DNA from: Halomonas litopenaei | GTDB lineage: Bacteria > Pseudomonadota > Gammaproteobacteria > Pseudomonadales > Halomonadaceae | Direction: 5' to 3' | DNA: 64,000 bases | NCBI RefSeq assembly: GCF_003045775.1 | Contig: NZ_PXNS01000005.1 | Coordinates: forward strand, 1 to 64,000 | In this document: piece after piece, positions 54,960 to 63,372 of the stretch | Position numbering within the stretch: the first letter of the stretch is position 1 | How the letters are laid out: each line of letters starts with the position of its first letter | Notes under the pieces: model-generated | Database searches by the model: none | Seen by the model: only the letters and a program-made list of their open reading frames with translations | Told to the model about the DNA's origin: nothing | Made by a program: the position numbers and the translations under genes

Positions 54960-56225
54960 TCAGGGAATCGGTGCCTCGAGGAAGTCACGCAACTGTTTTT
55001 CGGCCTGCTGGATGTTCACCACGCCGTCGATGTGGCCGCGGTCACCCTCCAGGGCCTCGAGGGTCACCGGGGTGCCGTCGGCCTCGATCAGTGCGGCGGT
55101 CTCGCGAACCTTCTGGGGCGAGAACACCAGGTCGTCTTCGCTGTAGAGCATCAGGGTCGGGGCCTCGATGGCGGCCAGGCCCGCCTCCAGGCTGTCGCCA
55201 TGGCCAGTCATGAAGGCCTGGTTGGCCTTGACCAGGTACAGCAGATGGTTGGCGTCGGCGGTGGCAGCCCGCTGTTCGGCGACGCTGTCCAGGGTCGCCT
55301 CGACCTCGTACTGGGCTTCCAGTGAGCTCATCGGTGAGGTGTTGGCGTCGGCCCAGTCGCGGTCGAAGGTGGCGTCCGCCCAACGCCAGTGGTTGGCCTG
55401 CAGGGTGATCAGCTTCAACGACTCGCGTAGACCGTCGAGCGGTGGCGTCTGTCCGTAGTAGTCACCGCCGCGCCAGTTGGGGTCCAGCGTGATGGGGGCG
55501 GCCCAGGCGTCCAGGCTGGCGATCAGCCAGGGATCGGCCACGCCCGCACCGATCACCGGAATCAGGCGTTCGACCCGCTCGGGATAGGCGCTGGCCCACT
55601 CGTAAGCCTGCAGCGCCCCCATGGAGGCACCCATCACCGCGTGCAAGCGCTGGATACCGAGATCATCCAGCAAGGCCTTCTGCACATTGACGAAGTCGCG
55701 AATGGTCACCAACGGGAAGTCGGTGCCCCAGGGCTCGCCGGTGTCGGGGTTGTGACTGGCAGGGCCGGTGGTGGTGACTCTGGGGTCGCCGGCGTTGAGG
55801 TTGACCAGGGTGTCCGACGACACGACGTAATAGCGGTCGGTGTCGAGCGGCTTGCCGGGGCCGATGATGGCATCCCAGTAGCCCGGGGTCTCTTCACCGT
55901 CATAGCGGCCGGCGGCGTGACTGGTGCCGGAGAAGAAGTGGGTGATCAGGATGGCGTTATCGCCTGCCTCGTTAAGCTCGCCATAGGCCTCCCAGCCGAC
56001 TCTGACCGGGGCGATGGTGTCACCGCCGACGGTGGTGTAGCTTGGCATCTCGAAGACCTGTTTGGTGACATTGTCCAGGCCGGTGGAGGCCGCCTCGTCA
56101 TCGTTGTCGGCGCTGGCCAGTGCCGGCGAGGCGATAAGCCAGATCGAGGCGACGAGGAGGCCAAGGGCGACGGCGGCGCCAGGCTGGCGCCGGTCATGGA
56201 GAGCGGACGCATAAACTGTCATCAT
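54960..56225 (-). CDS. exported homoserine acetyltransferase-like alpha/beta hydrolase
   Basis: From ATG 56225 the product (421 residues) has a signal peptide (to about residue 37, SPALASA) before an alpha/beta-hydrolase fold of the MetX family: VRVGWEAYGEL, the SDTLVNLNAGDPR turn, and MGASMGALQAYEWA with the nucleophile Ser. LYSEDDLVFSP supplies Asp and GDRGHIDG the His. True MetX is cytoplasmic, so an exported relative probably has another role, such as hydrolysing or acylating an extracytoplasmic substrate. GGGAAGG precedes the start. Confidence 0.85.
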   Translation of the reverse strand: MMTVYASALHDRRQPGAAVALGLLVASIWLIASPALASADNDDEAASTGLDNVTKQVFEMPSYTTVGGDTIAPVRVGWEAYGELNEAGDNAILITHFFSGTSHAAGRYDGEETPGYWDAIIGPGKPLDTDRYYVVSSDTLVNLNAGDPRVTTTGPASHNPDTGEPWGTDFPLVTIRDFVNVQKALLDDLGIQRLHAVMGASMGALQAYEWASAYPERVERLIPVIGAGVADPWLIASLDAWAAPITLDPNWRGGDYYGQTPPLDGLRESLKLITLQANHWRWADATFDRDWADANTSPMSSLEAQYEVEATLDSVAEQRAATADANHLLYLVKANQAFMTGHGDSLEAGLAAIEAPTLMLYSEDDLVFSPQKVRETAALIEADGTPVTLEALEGDRGHIDGVVNIQQAEKQLRDFLEAPIP

Positions 56226-56359
56226 GAACCTTCCCTGGTGGTGGTTGGCGCGGACGATGCCGCGTACAGACACCAGTACAGCGTTCACCTGGCGCCTTCG
56301 CCATGCTGCCTTCGTCGTCCCGGCGCGAGGAGGACGAAACCGCCCGTGAGGAGAAACCG

Positions 56360-56920
56360 ATGACCCAGCGACAGGGGACACGTGGCCCCGGGCTCGCCAT
56401 GATGCTGTTGTTCTGGGTGCTGTTCATGGGGCTCGGTGGCTGGTGGGCGACGTCCTGGCTGGAGCAGCGCCTGAACCCCAATGCCAACCTGAATCAGGTG
56501 GCCGAGGGCGAGCCGTTGAGGCTCAAGCGCGGGCCTGGCGGACACTTCGTTGCGCCCGGCAGTATCAATGGCACGCCGGTGACCTTCCTTGTCGACACCG
56601 GCGCTACCCGTGTCGCTCTGCCGGGAGATCTGGCGGCAAGACTGTCGTTGCCGGACCTCGGCAGCGCCTGGTTTCATACCGCCAATGGTCGTGCACAAGG
56701 CACCCTGACACGCCTCGACAGCGTTACCCTGGGCGGCCTGTCGGCGACTCGGGTCGATGGCTCCATCAGCCCGGGCATGGAAGGTGAGACGGCGCTGCTG
56801 GGCATGAGCTTTCTCGGACGCTTCGACATTGCCATCCGTGGCGATATCCTGGAATTGCAGGCGCGCGGCTCCTCGTCACCGAGAGCCGACGCCGCTCCAC
56901 ACAAGGAGATTCAACCATGA
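56360..56920 (+). CDS. retropepsin-like aspartic protease, membrane-anchored
   Basis: The 186-residue protein has one N-terminal helix (about 12-32) and a retropepsin fold, FLVDTGATRVALPGDLA, whose Asp is catalytic, with ALLGMSFLGRFDI near the end. It belongs to the clan AA group of about 120-residue periplasmic proteases. GAGGAG precedes ATG 56360. Its stop overlaps the nitronate monooxygenase start (ATGA), indicating coupled translation. Confidence 0.9.
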   Translation: MTQRQGTRGPGLAMMLLFWVLFMGLGGWWATSWLEQRLNPNANLNQVAEGEPLRLKRGPGGHFVAPGSINGTPVTFLVDTGATRVALPGDLAARLSLPDLGSAWFHTANGRAQGTLTRLDSVTLGGLSATRVDGSISPGMEGETALLGMSFLGRFDIAIRGDILELQARGSSSPRADAAPHKEIQP

Positions 56921-57954
56921 CCGCGCTCTCTCGATTGCGGCTGAAGTGGCCCATCCTCCAGGCTCCCATGGCCGGCGCCCAGGACGAGACACTGGCGCTT
57001 GCGGTCACCGCAGCCGGAGGCCTGGGAGGCCTGCCTGCCGGCATGCTGGCCCTCGAGGCGCTGGATCAGGCCCTTGCAGCGGTGGAAGGACAAGGCCCGG
57101 TCAACGTCAACTTCTTCAGCCATGCGTCGCCCGAGCCTCAACCGAGTCGACTGGAGAAGTGGCGAGCGTTGCTGGCCCCTTACCATGAAGAGTTGGGAAT
57201 CGCGCCGCCACCTCCAAGTGACACGCCTACTAGACGGCCGTTCGACAGCGATGCCTGTGCCATCGTCGAGCGCCACCGTCCCGCCGTGGTGAGCTTTCAT
57301 TTCGGTCTACCTGAGGCACAACTGGTCGAGCGGGTGAAGGCCTGCGGTGCGCTGGTGCTGTCTACCGCCACCACGGTGGATGAGGCCCGGTGGCTGGAAG
57401 CCCATGGCGCCGACGTGGTGATCGCCCAGGGCCTTGAAGCAGGGGGGCACCGGGGACATTTCTTGAGTGACGACCTGAGTCTTCAGTTGCCGCTGGCGTC
57501 ATTGCTGCCCCGGGTGGTCGAGGCTATCTCGTTGCCGGTGGTGGCGACCGGAGGGATCGGCGACCCCCAGGGGGTCCGGCAGGCACTGGATCTGGGCGCC
57601 CAGGCGGTCCAGATCGGTACCGCACTGCTGTGCTGCCCCGAGGCATCGGTGAGGGCCGTCCACCGCAGGGCGCTGCAGGATGATGAAGCCTCCACCGACA
57701 TCACCAATGTCTTCTCCGGTCGGCCCGCCCGCGGGATCGTCAATCGTGCCATGCGCGAGCTGGGGCCGCTGTCGGATGAGGTACCCGACTTTCCGCTGGC
57801 TGCCAGCGCCCTGTGCGAGCTGCGCGCGGCCCACGAGTCCCGTTGCAGCGGTGACTTTTCTCCGCTGTGGGCGGGCCAGAATCGACGCCACTGTCGTGAG
57901 GTACCGGTGGCCGAGCAACTCCAGTGGCTGGCAGGAGAACTCGAGGAGCAATGA
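56917..57954 (+). CDS. nitronate monooxygenase family protein
   Basis: This 345-residue FMN enzyme of the nitronate monooxygenase (2-nitropropane dioxygenase) type starts with WPILQAPMAGAQ and continues to GGLGGLPAGML. It has the flavin and substrate region HGADVVIAQGLEAGGHRG and the late VVATGGIGDPQGVRQALDLGAQAVQIGTALL. It would oxidise alkyl nitronates to aldehydes. Cupin and CMD-family genes converge on it from downstream, separated by a terminator. Confidence 0.93.
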   Translation: MTALSRLRLKWPILQAPMAGAQDETLALAVTAAGGLGGLPAGMLALEALDQALAAVEGQGPVNVNFFSHASPEPQPSRLEKWRALLAPYHEELGIAPPPPSDTPTRRPFDSDACAIVERHRPAVVSFHFGLPEAQLVERVKACGALVLSTATTVDEARWLEAHGADVVIAQGLEAGGHRGHFLSDDLSLQLPLASLLPRVVEAISLPVVATGGIGDPQGVRQALDLGAQAVQIGTALLCCPEASVRAVHRRALQDDEASTDITNVFSGRPARGIVNRAMRELGPLSDEVPDFPLAASALCELRAAHESRCSGDFSPLWAGQNRRHCREVPVAEQLQWLAGELEEQ

Positions 57955-58104
57955 GGAGCACGTCTTCCTGTGCGCTCGCAACGCCAACCTGGCGACAAGC
58001 GTAGATTGCGGTTCCTGGGGCAGGTCAGGGTCGCGAGGCAGCGCTAACGCTTCGGAAATCACGCGGCGCGTTTGCATAACCTGCGGCTTCGCTCTGGCAT
58101 AAAA

Positions 58105-58139
58105 AAGCCGCGGCACTCGGCGATGAGTGGCCGCGGCTT
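58105..58139. terminator. bidirectional terminator between convergent genes
   Basis: AAGCCGCGGCACTC and GAGTGGCCGCGGCTT pair with one bulge, closed by GGCGAT. A-rich bases precede the left arm, giving T-rich RNA on the minus side. It separates the nitronate monooxygenase and cupin genes. Confidence 0.85.
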
Positions 58140-58230
58140 CTGCTGATATCGGTTGATTATTGCTTTACCGATGTATTACCGCCTTGCGGCGGGGCGAAGG
58201 ACATCGCCGAGCATGCTTTCGGTCTGTCGA

Positions 58231-58620
58231 TCAGCACTCGCCTTCGGCGCACTTCTCGGTCTCGGCCAGGTCCGCGGCGTAGATGATGACGTCACCGTCT
58301 GTCTCATTCTTCCACCAGTGCCAGATCTCGTTGAACTCGGCGATGATCGACGGCGCCTTGTGAACGCGCGGCTGCTCATGCTTGGAGTTGTACTCGACGA
58401 TCTCGCCCTGGAACACGAACAGGATAGCCGGGCGGTTTTCGTGGGAGTGGTAAGGCACGATGCCACCTGGTGCCACGTCGACGCGGCGGAAGCGCAGGTG
58501 ACGTTGCTCGAGCGGTGCAGCGCCTGCCGGCAGCTTGACGTCCGCAAGGTCGATGTAGGCCAGTGTGGTATCGACCTCGTCAACGGGTTCCATCGGCGGA
58601 TTTTTCTGATGTTCAAACAT
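58231..58620 (-). CDS. cupin-domain protein
   Basis: The 129-residue single-domain cupin contains GGIVPYHSHENRPAILFVFQGEIVEY, a metal-binding motif with two histidines and a glutamate, followed by HKAPSIIAEFNEIWHWWKN. No enzyme activity can be named. It lies 60 bases downstream of the CMD-family gene on the same strand, and the two may share a redox or detoxification role. Confidence 0.87.
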   Translation of the reverse strand: MFEHQKNPPMEPVDEVDTTLAYIDLADVKLPAGAAPLEQRHLRFRRVDVAPGGIVPYHSHENRPAILFVFQGEIVEYNSKHEQPRVHKAPSIIAEFNEIWHWWKNETDGDVIIYAADLAETEKCAEGEC

Positions 58621-58680
58621 GGCGTAATTCCTTCTTGCGCAGCGTTGGGTTTGGTGGGGCGTGTATCACCGTGGTGATCT

Positions 58681-59061
58681 TCAGGTATCGGGGTAGATGT
58701 CTTTGACGGCCAGCACCGCATTGATGGTGACCGGGAAGCCGGCATAGGGCGCCAGCTGCATGAACAGTTCGACCAGCTCGTCACGGGTGAAGCCTAGTGA
58801 GCGTGCGATGCCGATATGGATGCGTAGCTGATTCTCGTGGCCTCCACAGGCCAGTGCCGAGAGCGTGGCGCTCTGGCGCAGCTTGGGGTCCAGGCCATCA
58901 CGACCGTACATTTCGCCAAAGGGGAATTCGGCGACCAGGCGCATCAGGTCGGGGGCGAAGTCACCGAGCTTTTCCTCCAACGCTTGTGCGGCGGCGGGAT
59001 TGTGCTTACGGAAGAAGGCGAGTCCCTTCTCCATGTTGGGTGAAACGGCGGTGGAACTCAT
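58681..59061 (-). CDS. carboxymuconolactone decarboxylase-family protein
   Basis: This 126-residue alpha-helical protein resembles the AhpD/CMD superfamily: LRQSATLSALACGGHENQLRIHIGIARSLGFTRDELVELF, with Cys and His near ACGGHENQ and a helix ending in MQLAPYAGFPVTINAV. AhpD-type members use a CxxC pair that is absent here, so a simple alkylhydroperoxidase role is less likely. It heads a two-gene unit with the cupin. Confidence 0.9.
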   Translation of the reverse strand: MSSTAVSPNMEKGLAFFRKHNPAAAQALEEKLGDFAPDLMRLVAEFPFGEMYGRDGLDPKLRQSATLSALACGGHENQLRIHIGIARSLGFTRDELVELFMQLAPYAGFPVTINAVLAVKDIYPDT

Positions 59062-59319
59062 TTTCCAGCATCCTCATGGCGACGATAGTGGTCGGGATAA
59101 TCGCGTTCCGTGTCGGCCTTTCCGTAATCGGCAGCAGCAGGAAGACAAGCCATTTTTTTGCCGCTACCAATCTCTATATCGTTTGAAACATACGACTGTT
59201 TTATCTTGCTGAGTCATCACTTCTTGTCGGACTGATCCGTTTGCTCAGCTTGGTCGGTGCCGGGCCTGCAACCTTACCGGCACCGCTATGCCATAACGCC
59301 TATCGGGACCCGTTGCCGA

Positions 59320-60351
59320 TCAGTGGGTGCCCTCGAACATGGCTCTCAGGTCGACGCTGTCCTGCTTGCCGATGTCGTCGTAGTGTTGCTCGATCCAGTC
59401 CTGGGCGCGTTTGCGGCCGAGATCTCGCAGATGGCACAGGAAGTCCCACTCGGCGTTGAGCTTCGATGAGGCCCCGAGGGGTTTCAGCAGGTCCTGGCTA
59501 TCGATGATATGGACCAGCATGTCGCGATAGTTCTTGGGGTCGAGGTGGCCTTCGTGGATCAGTCGCTTGACGAAGGCAAGCGCCCTCAACTCCTTGAGCA
59601 GACTGGCGTTGAAGGTGATCTCGTTGGTGCGATTGAGGATCTCCTGGGCGCTGGTCGGCGACCCCTCACGCTCCACCGGATTGACCTGGACGATCAGAAT
59701 GTCCCGGGACTCGGTGGTGTGATAGAAGGGAAACAGCGGAGGGTTACCGGAATAGCCGCCGTCCCAGTAGGGCACGCCGTCGACTTCGACCGCTTCGAAC
59801 AGGAAGGGCAGGCAGGCCGACGCCATCACCATGTCGGGGGTGAGTTCGGCGCGATCGAAGATCTTGACGCGCCCGGTCTCGGCGTTGGTCGCGGCCACGA
59901 AGACCTTCATCTGGTCGCAGCCACACACATTGTCGAAGTCGACCTGCTCGACGATGATGTCCCGCAGGGGGTTGTACTTCATGGGGTTGAACTGGCTCGG
60001 CGAGAAGAATCGCGTCATCAGGTCGAAGTACACGTGGCCCGGCGAGTAGTCGAGGCTCCAGTTTCCGCTAAGACGATCCCAGGGGGTGCGCTGCAGAATG
60101 CTGAAGCGCGCCGACTGGGACACGGCACGCCAGAACGTTTCCAGTTTTTCGCGCCCAGCCTCTCGCCCGCCCTGGACCAGACCATCGGCCAGAACGACAG
60201 CGTTCATGGCGCCAGCGGAGGTGCCGGAAATGGCCTCGATCTCGATGCATGGGTCGTCGAGCAGGGCATCGAGGACCCCCCAGGTAAAGGCGCCGTGAGC
60301 GCCTCCACCCTGAAGTGCCAGACTTATTTTCTTGGGTGGCTTGGCCATCAA
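59320..60351 (-). CDS. patatin-like phospholipase
   Basis: The 343-residue protein has the patatin glycine-rich LALQGGGAHGAF (oxyanion hole), the nucleophile elbow GTSAG (Ser45) and the catalytic Asp197 in DGGYSGN. It would cleave phospholipid or other ester acyl chains. It lies downstream of the 3-hydroxybutyrate dehydrogenase gene on the same strand with a 118-base gap, an arrangement I have seen in PHB-degrading bacteria, where patatin-like proteins can act on storage polyesters. That link is inference. Confidence 0.92.
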   Translation of the reverse strand: MMAKPPKKISLALQGGGAHGAFTWGVLDALLDDPCIEIEAISGTSAGAMNAVVLADGLVQGGREAGREKLETFWRAVSQSARFSILQRTPWDRLSGNWSLDYSPGHVYFDLMTRFFSPSQFNPMKYNPLRDIIVEQVDFDNVCGCDQMKVFVAATNAETGRVKIFDRAELTPDMVMASACLPFLFEAVEVDGVPYWDGGYSGNPPLFPFYHTTESRDILIVQVNPVEREGSPTSAQEILNRTNEITFNASLLKELRALAFVKRLIHEGHLDPKNYRDMLVHIIDSQDLLKPLGASSKLNAEWDFLCHLRDLGRKRAQDWIEQHYDDIGKQDSVDLRAMFEGTH

Positions 60352-60469
60352 GCTCTCCTGTCATCTTGGTGCGGTCGTCCGTGAGGCCGTCTTCCCTTGC
60401 CGGGAAAAGTGCGGCAGCAGCGGCGTCGGCGGCAGGTTCGCCGCATGCTTCACCCTGTCGAACGGTGCT

Positions 60470-61249
60470 TCAGTGTGCTGTCCAGCCGCCATCGACCGGC
60501 AGGGCGATTCCCGTCATGGAGGCGGCGCCGTCCGAACACAGGAACAGCGCCGTGGCCGCCAGTTGTTCGGTGGTGACAAATTGGCGGGTCGGCTGGTTGG
60601 CGAGCAAGACGTCGCGAATGACCGAGTCCTCGGAGATACCGCGTGCCTTGGCGGTGTCGGGAATCTGCTTCTCGACCAGAGGCGTCAGCACGTATCCCGG
60701 GCAGATGGCATTGACGGTGATGCCGTGTTCGGCGACTTCCAGCGCCACGGTCTTGGTCAGTCCCAGAACGCCGTGCTTTGCGGCCACATAGGCCGACTTG
60801 AAAGGCGATGCCACCAGAGCATGGGCGGACGCGATGTTGATCACTCGCCCCCAGCCACGTGCCTTCATGCCAGGCAAGGCGGCCTTGGTCAGGTGAAAAG
60901 CGGAATTCATGTTGATGGCGATGATCGCGTTCCACTTGTCCTCGGGGAACTCGTCCACCGGTGCCACATGCTGAATACCGGCGTTGTTGACGATGATGTC
61001 CACGCTGCCGAATTCTGCCTCGGCCCGCTTGTGCATGGCGCTGATCTCGCCGGGGTCCATCATGTTGGCGTTGTCATAGACGACCTTGACGCCGTGCTTT
61101 TCGAGACTGGCGCGAGTGGCCTCCACGTCCGCGGCGGCCTCGATACCGTTGATGACCAGGTTGATGCCCGCCTTGGCGAAGCCTTCGGCGATACCGAGAC
61201 CGATACCGCTGGTGGAGCCGGTGATGATGGCGGTCTTCTGCTGGGGCAT
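60470..61249 (-). CDS. bdhA: 3-hydroxybutyrate dehydrogenase
   Basis: The enzyme interconverts 3-hydroxybutyrate and acetoacetate with NAD. The 259-residue SDR has TGSTSGIG (10-17), NNAG, Ser141, Tyr154 and Lys158 (YVAAKHG). The KSAYVAAKHGVLGLTKTVALE and NAICPGYVLTPLVEKQIPD segments are typical of the bacterial hydroxybutyrate dehydrogenase group. The gene probably supports poly-hydroxybutyrate turnover. Confidence 0.94.
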   Translation of the reverse strand: MPQQKTAIITGSTSGIGLGIAEGFAKAGINLVINGIEAAADVEATRASLEKHGVKVVYDNANMMDPGEISAMHKRAEAEFGSVDIIVNNAGIQHVAPVDEFPEDKWNAIIAINMNSAFHLTKAALPGMKARGWGRVINIASAHALVASPFKSAYVAAKHGVLGLTKTVALEVAEHGITVNAICPGYVLTPLVEKQIPDTAKARGISEDSVIRDVLLANQPTRQFVTTEQLAATALFLCSDGAASMTGIALPVDGGWTAH

Positions 61250-61677
61250 GGATCACTTCCTCTAGAGACGAGATCGCCGGCGCTGGCCGGCAGGAACTTG
61301 CAGCGTGTTCATGGCTTGACCGATAGGTCGCTTCACTGGCCTCGCTTCGTCGACGAGCTTTTTCGATGGCTTCATCGTCGGGCTGTATCGGCGAGCTTTG
61401 TCGATGCCGTCATCGACATCGACCAGCTCCACAGAGCTCGACGTGTTTCACCGAGTCCGATCAGGCGGCAGGCCGGCAGCAGGCTCGTTGGTCATGGCCT
61501 TGTTCGACAGTGTCACCAGCATAGACTGGCATGCAAGATTCGGCTTTTGCTGAAATGGCTTTATCCACATAATGCTCATCAATGCTTAGCAGCAAAGCCG
61601 TTTGCCGCCTGACGAATACCCGGGCGCGCGTCGGTAACTTCCTTGGGAGCGCAGCGAACCACTGGTAAAATGCCTGC
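61250..61677. other. intergenic region before the FAN1-like gene
   Basis: These 428 bases have no gene. A degenerate two-copy 38-bp tandem repeat (CGACGAGCTTTTTCGATGG against CGGCGAGCTTTGTCGATGC) spans about 61351-61418. Divergent promoters for bdhA and the nuclease must lie here, but no box is clear. Confidence 0.6.
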
Positions 61678-63372
61678 ATGAATCCCAAGTCGCCCACGCT
61701 ACCCGCCGACCTGCGCGACGATCCTCTCTACTATCTGCGTCACTTTCAGTTTGTGCTCGACTGGGTGATGGCACGCCACGCCGACCTGCTGGCAGAGCCA
61801 GAACAGCGCTTTATCATGGCCTTCGGCGAGCTGCCGGAGGCAGCCCAGGCGTTGCTGGTCCGCATGGTCTCGCGCAAGGGCGAGCTGTTTCGCACAAGTC
61901 GCCTGGTCTACACCGAGGTCGATGATCTCGAGCAGGCGCTGAGTCGACTGGCGGCGGCGCAGCTGGTGGAGCTTGATCCCGTGCTGAGTCTCGATGACCT
62001 GCTTGCACAGTTGCGCCTGCCCGAGGCTCGACGGGTCTTCGCCGAAACTGTGTCCGCTTGCGGTCTGCCCACCTCGGTCTCCAAGTCGCGTCTGTGCGAG
62101 GCGCTGGACGGCCAGTTCACGCCGCGGCGCTGGAGCGTCTGGTGGCCTGAGTCCGACGAGACCCTGGTGCGGGTGTCGGTAATGTCGGTGTGTGATCGAC
62201 TGCGCCTGATGTTCTTCGGCAATCTGCGCCAGAGCTGGTCCGATTTCGTGATGGCCGAGCTTGGCCATATGCGCTATGAACGGGTGAGTCTCGATCCCGC
62301 ATCGCGGGGGTTTCAGCAGCGTCAGGAGGTGGATGCCTACCTCTGCCTACATCGGCTGCGAGAGCGATTCGACGACGGCGAAGCCGTGGCTGATATCTGG
62401 TCGGCAGTACCGAGGTTGCCCGACGACAACCCCTGGCTCGCGGCGCGGCGGTCTCGCCTGCTGCTGCGTCTGGGTCAGCAGGCCCAGCGAGAGGGGCAGG
62501 CGGCGCTGGCGCTGGAGATCTTCTCCTTTGCTGGCCCGGGCGAAGCGCGGGTGCGTCGACTGCGCCTGCTGGAGCGAGAGGGCGAGCATCACCAGGCGTT
62601 GACGCTGGCGACCCAGGCGCTCGAGGCACCGCTGGACGACGCCGAGCGCCAGGCGCTTGCCCGGCTGGTGCCGCGATTGCAGCGCCGCCTGGGTCTGCCG
62701 GTGCTCAAGCCGGCAGCACAGGCGCCGCCGAAGAGCTGGAGCCTGAGCTTGCCGCCACAATCGCTGGCGGCCAGTGGCTCGGTGGAGCTGGCGCTGCGTG
62801 ATCACCTGGCCCGGGATGAGGCCCCAGCCTTCTACGTCGAGAATCACCTCTTCGCCGGGCTCTTCGGGCTGCTCTGCTGGGACGTCATCTTCGCCCCCTT
62901 GCCGGGAGCCTTCTTTCATCCCTTTCATCGAGGGCCGGCGGATCTGTATCGGCCAGACTTCGTATCGCGGCGGCGTGATCGCTTCGATGCCTGCCTGGAG
63001 GCGCTGGCGAGCGGCGACTACCGCGAGCGTATCAGGGCCCGCTGGCGCGACAAGCAGGGGCTGGCCAACCCCTTCGTCTACTGGGAAGTGCTCGACGAAG
63101 CCTTGCTGGAACTGGCACTTCACTGTATTGCGCCTGAACACCTGGCGGTGCTGTTCGAGCGCCTTCTCGAGGATCTCAAGGCCAACCGATCTGGCTGGCC
63201 GGACCTGATCCAGTTCTTTCCCGATGCTGGGCAGGGCCAGCCCCGCTATCGTCTGATCGAGGTCAAGGCGCCAGGTGACCGGCTGCAGGACAACCAGCGA
63301 CGTTGGCTTGAGCACTTCCAGTGCCACGGCATTCCGGTGTCGGTGTGCCACGTGAGGTGGTCCGATGGCTGA
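61678..63372 (+). CDS. FAN1-like VRR-NUC domain nuclease
   Basis: This 564-residue protein resembles bacterial FAN1: an N-terminal helical region (about 1-130), a DNA-binding SAP-like part (PTSVSKSRLCEAL, near residue 125), TPR-like helices and a C-terminal VRR-NUC domain. The catalytic set is Asp509 (GWPDLIQFF), Glu528 and Lys530 (IEVKAPGD), and Gln540. FAN1 is a 5'-flap nuclease that helps unhook DNA interstrand cross-links. Its stop overlaps the next gene by 8 bases, indicating coupling with a repair helicase. Confidence 0.9.
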   Translation: MNPKSPTLPADLRDDPLYYLRHFQFVLDWVMARHADLLAEPEQRFIMAFGELPEAAQALLVRMVSRKGELFRTSRLVYTEVDDLEQALSRLAAAQLVELDPVLSLDDLLAQLRLPEARRVFAETVSACGLPTSVSKSRLCEALDGQFTPRRWSVWWPESDETLVRVSVMSVCDRLRLMFFGNLRQSWSDFVMAELGHMRYERVSLDPASRGFQQRQEVDAYLCLHRLRERFDDGEAVADIWSAVPRLPDDNPWLAARRSRLLLRLGQQAQREGQAALALEIFSFAGPGEARVRRLRLLEREGEHHQALTLATQALEAPLDDAERQALARLVPRLQRRLGLPVLKPAAQAPPKSWSLSLPPQSLAASGSVELALRDHLARDEAPAFYVENHLFAGLFGLLCWDVIFAPLPGAFFHPFHRGPADLYRPDFVSRRRDRFDACLEALASGDYRERIRARWRDKQGLANPFVYWEVLDEALLELALHCIAPEHLAVLFERLLEDLKANRSGWPDLIQFFPDAGQGQPRYRLIEVKAPGDRLQDNQRRWLEHFQCHGIPVSVCHVRWSDG

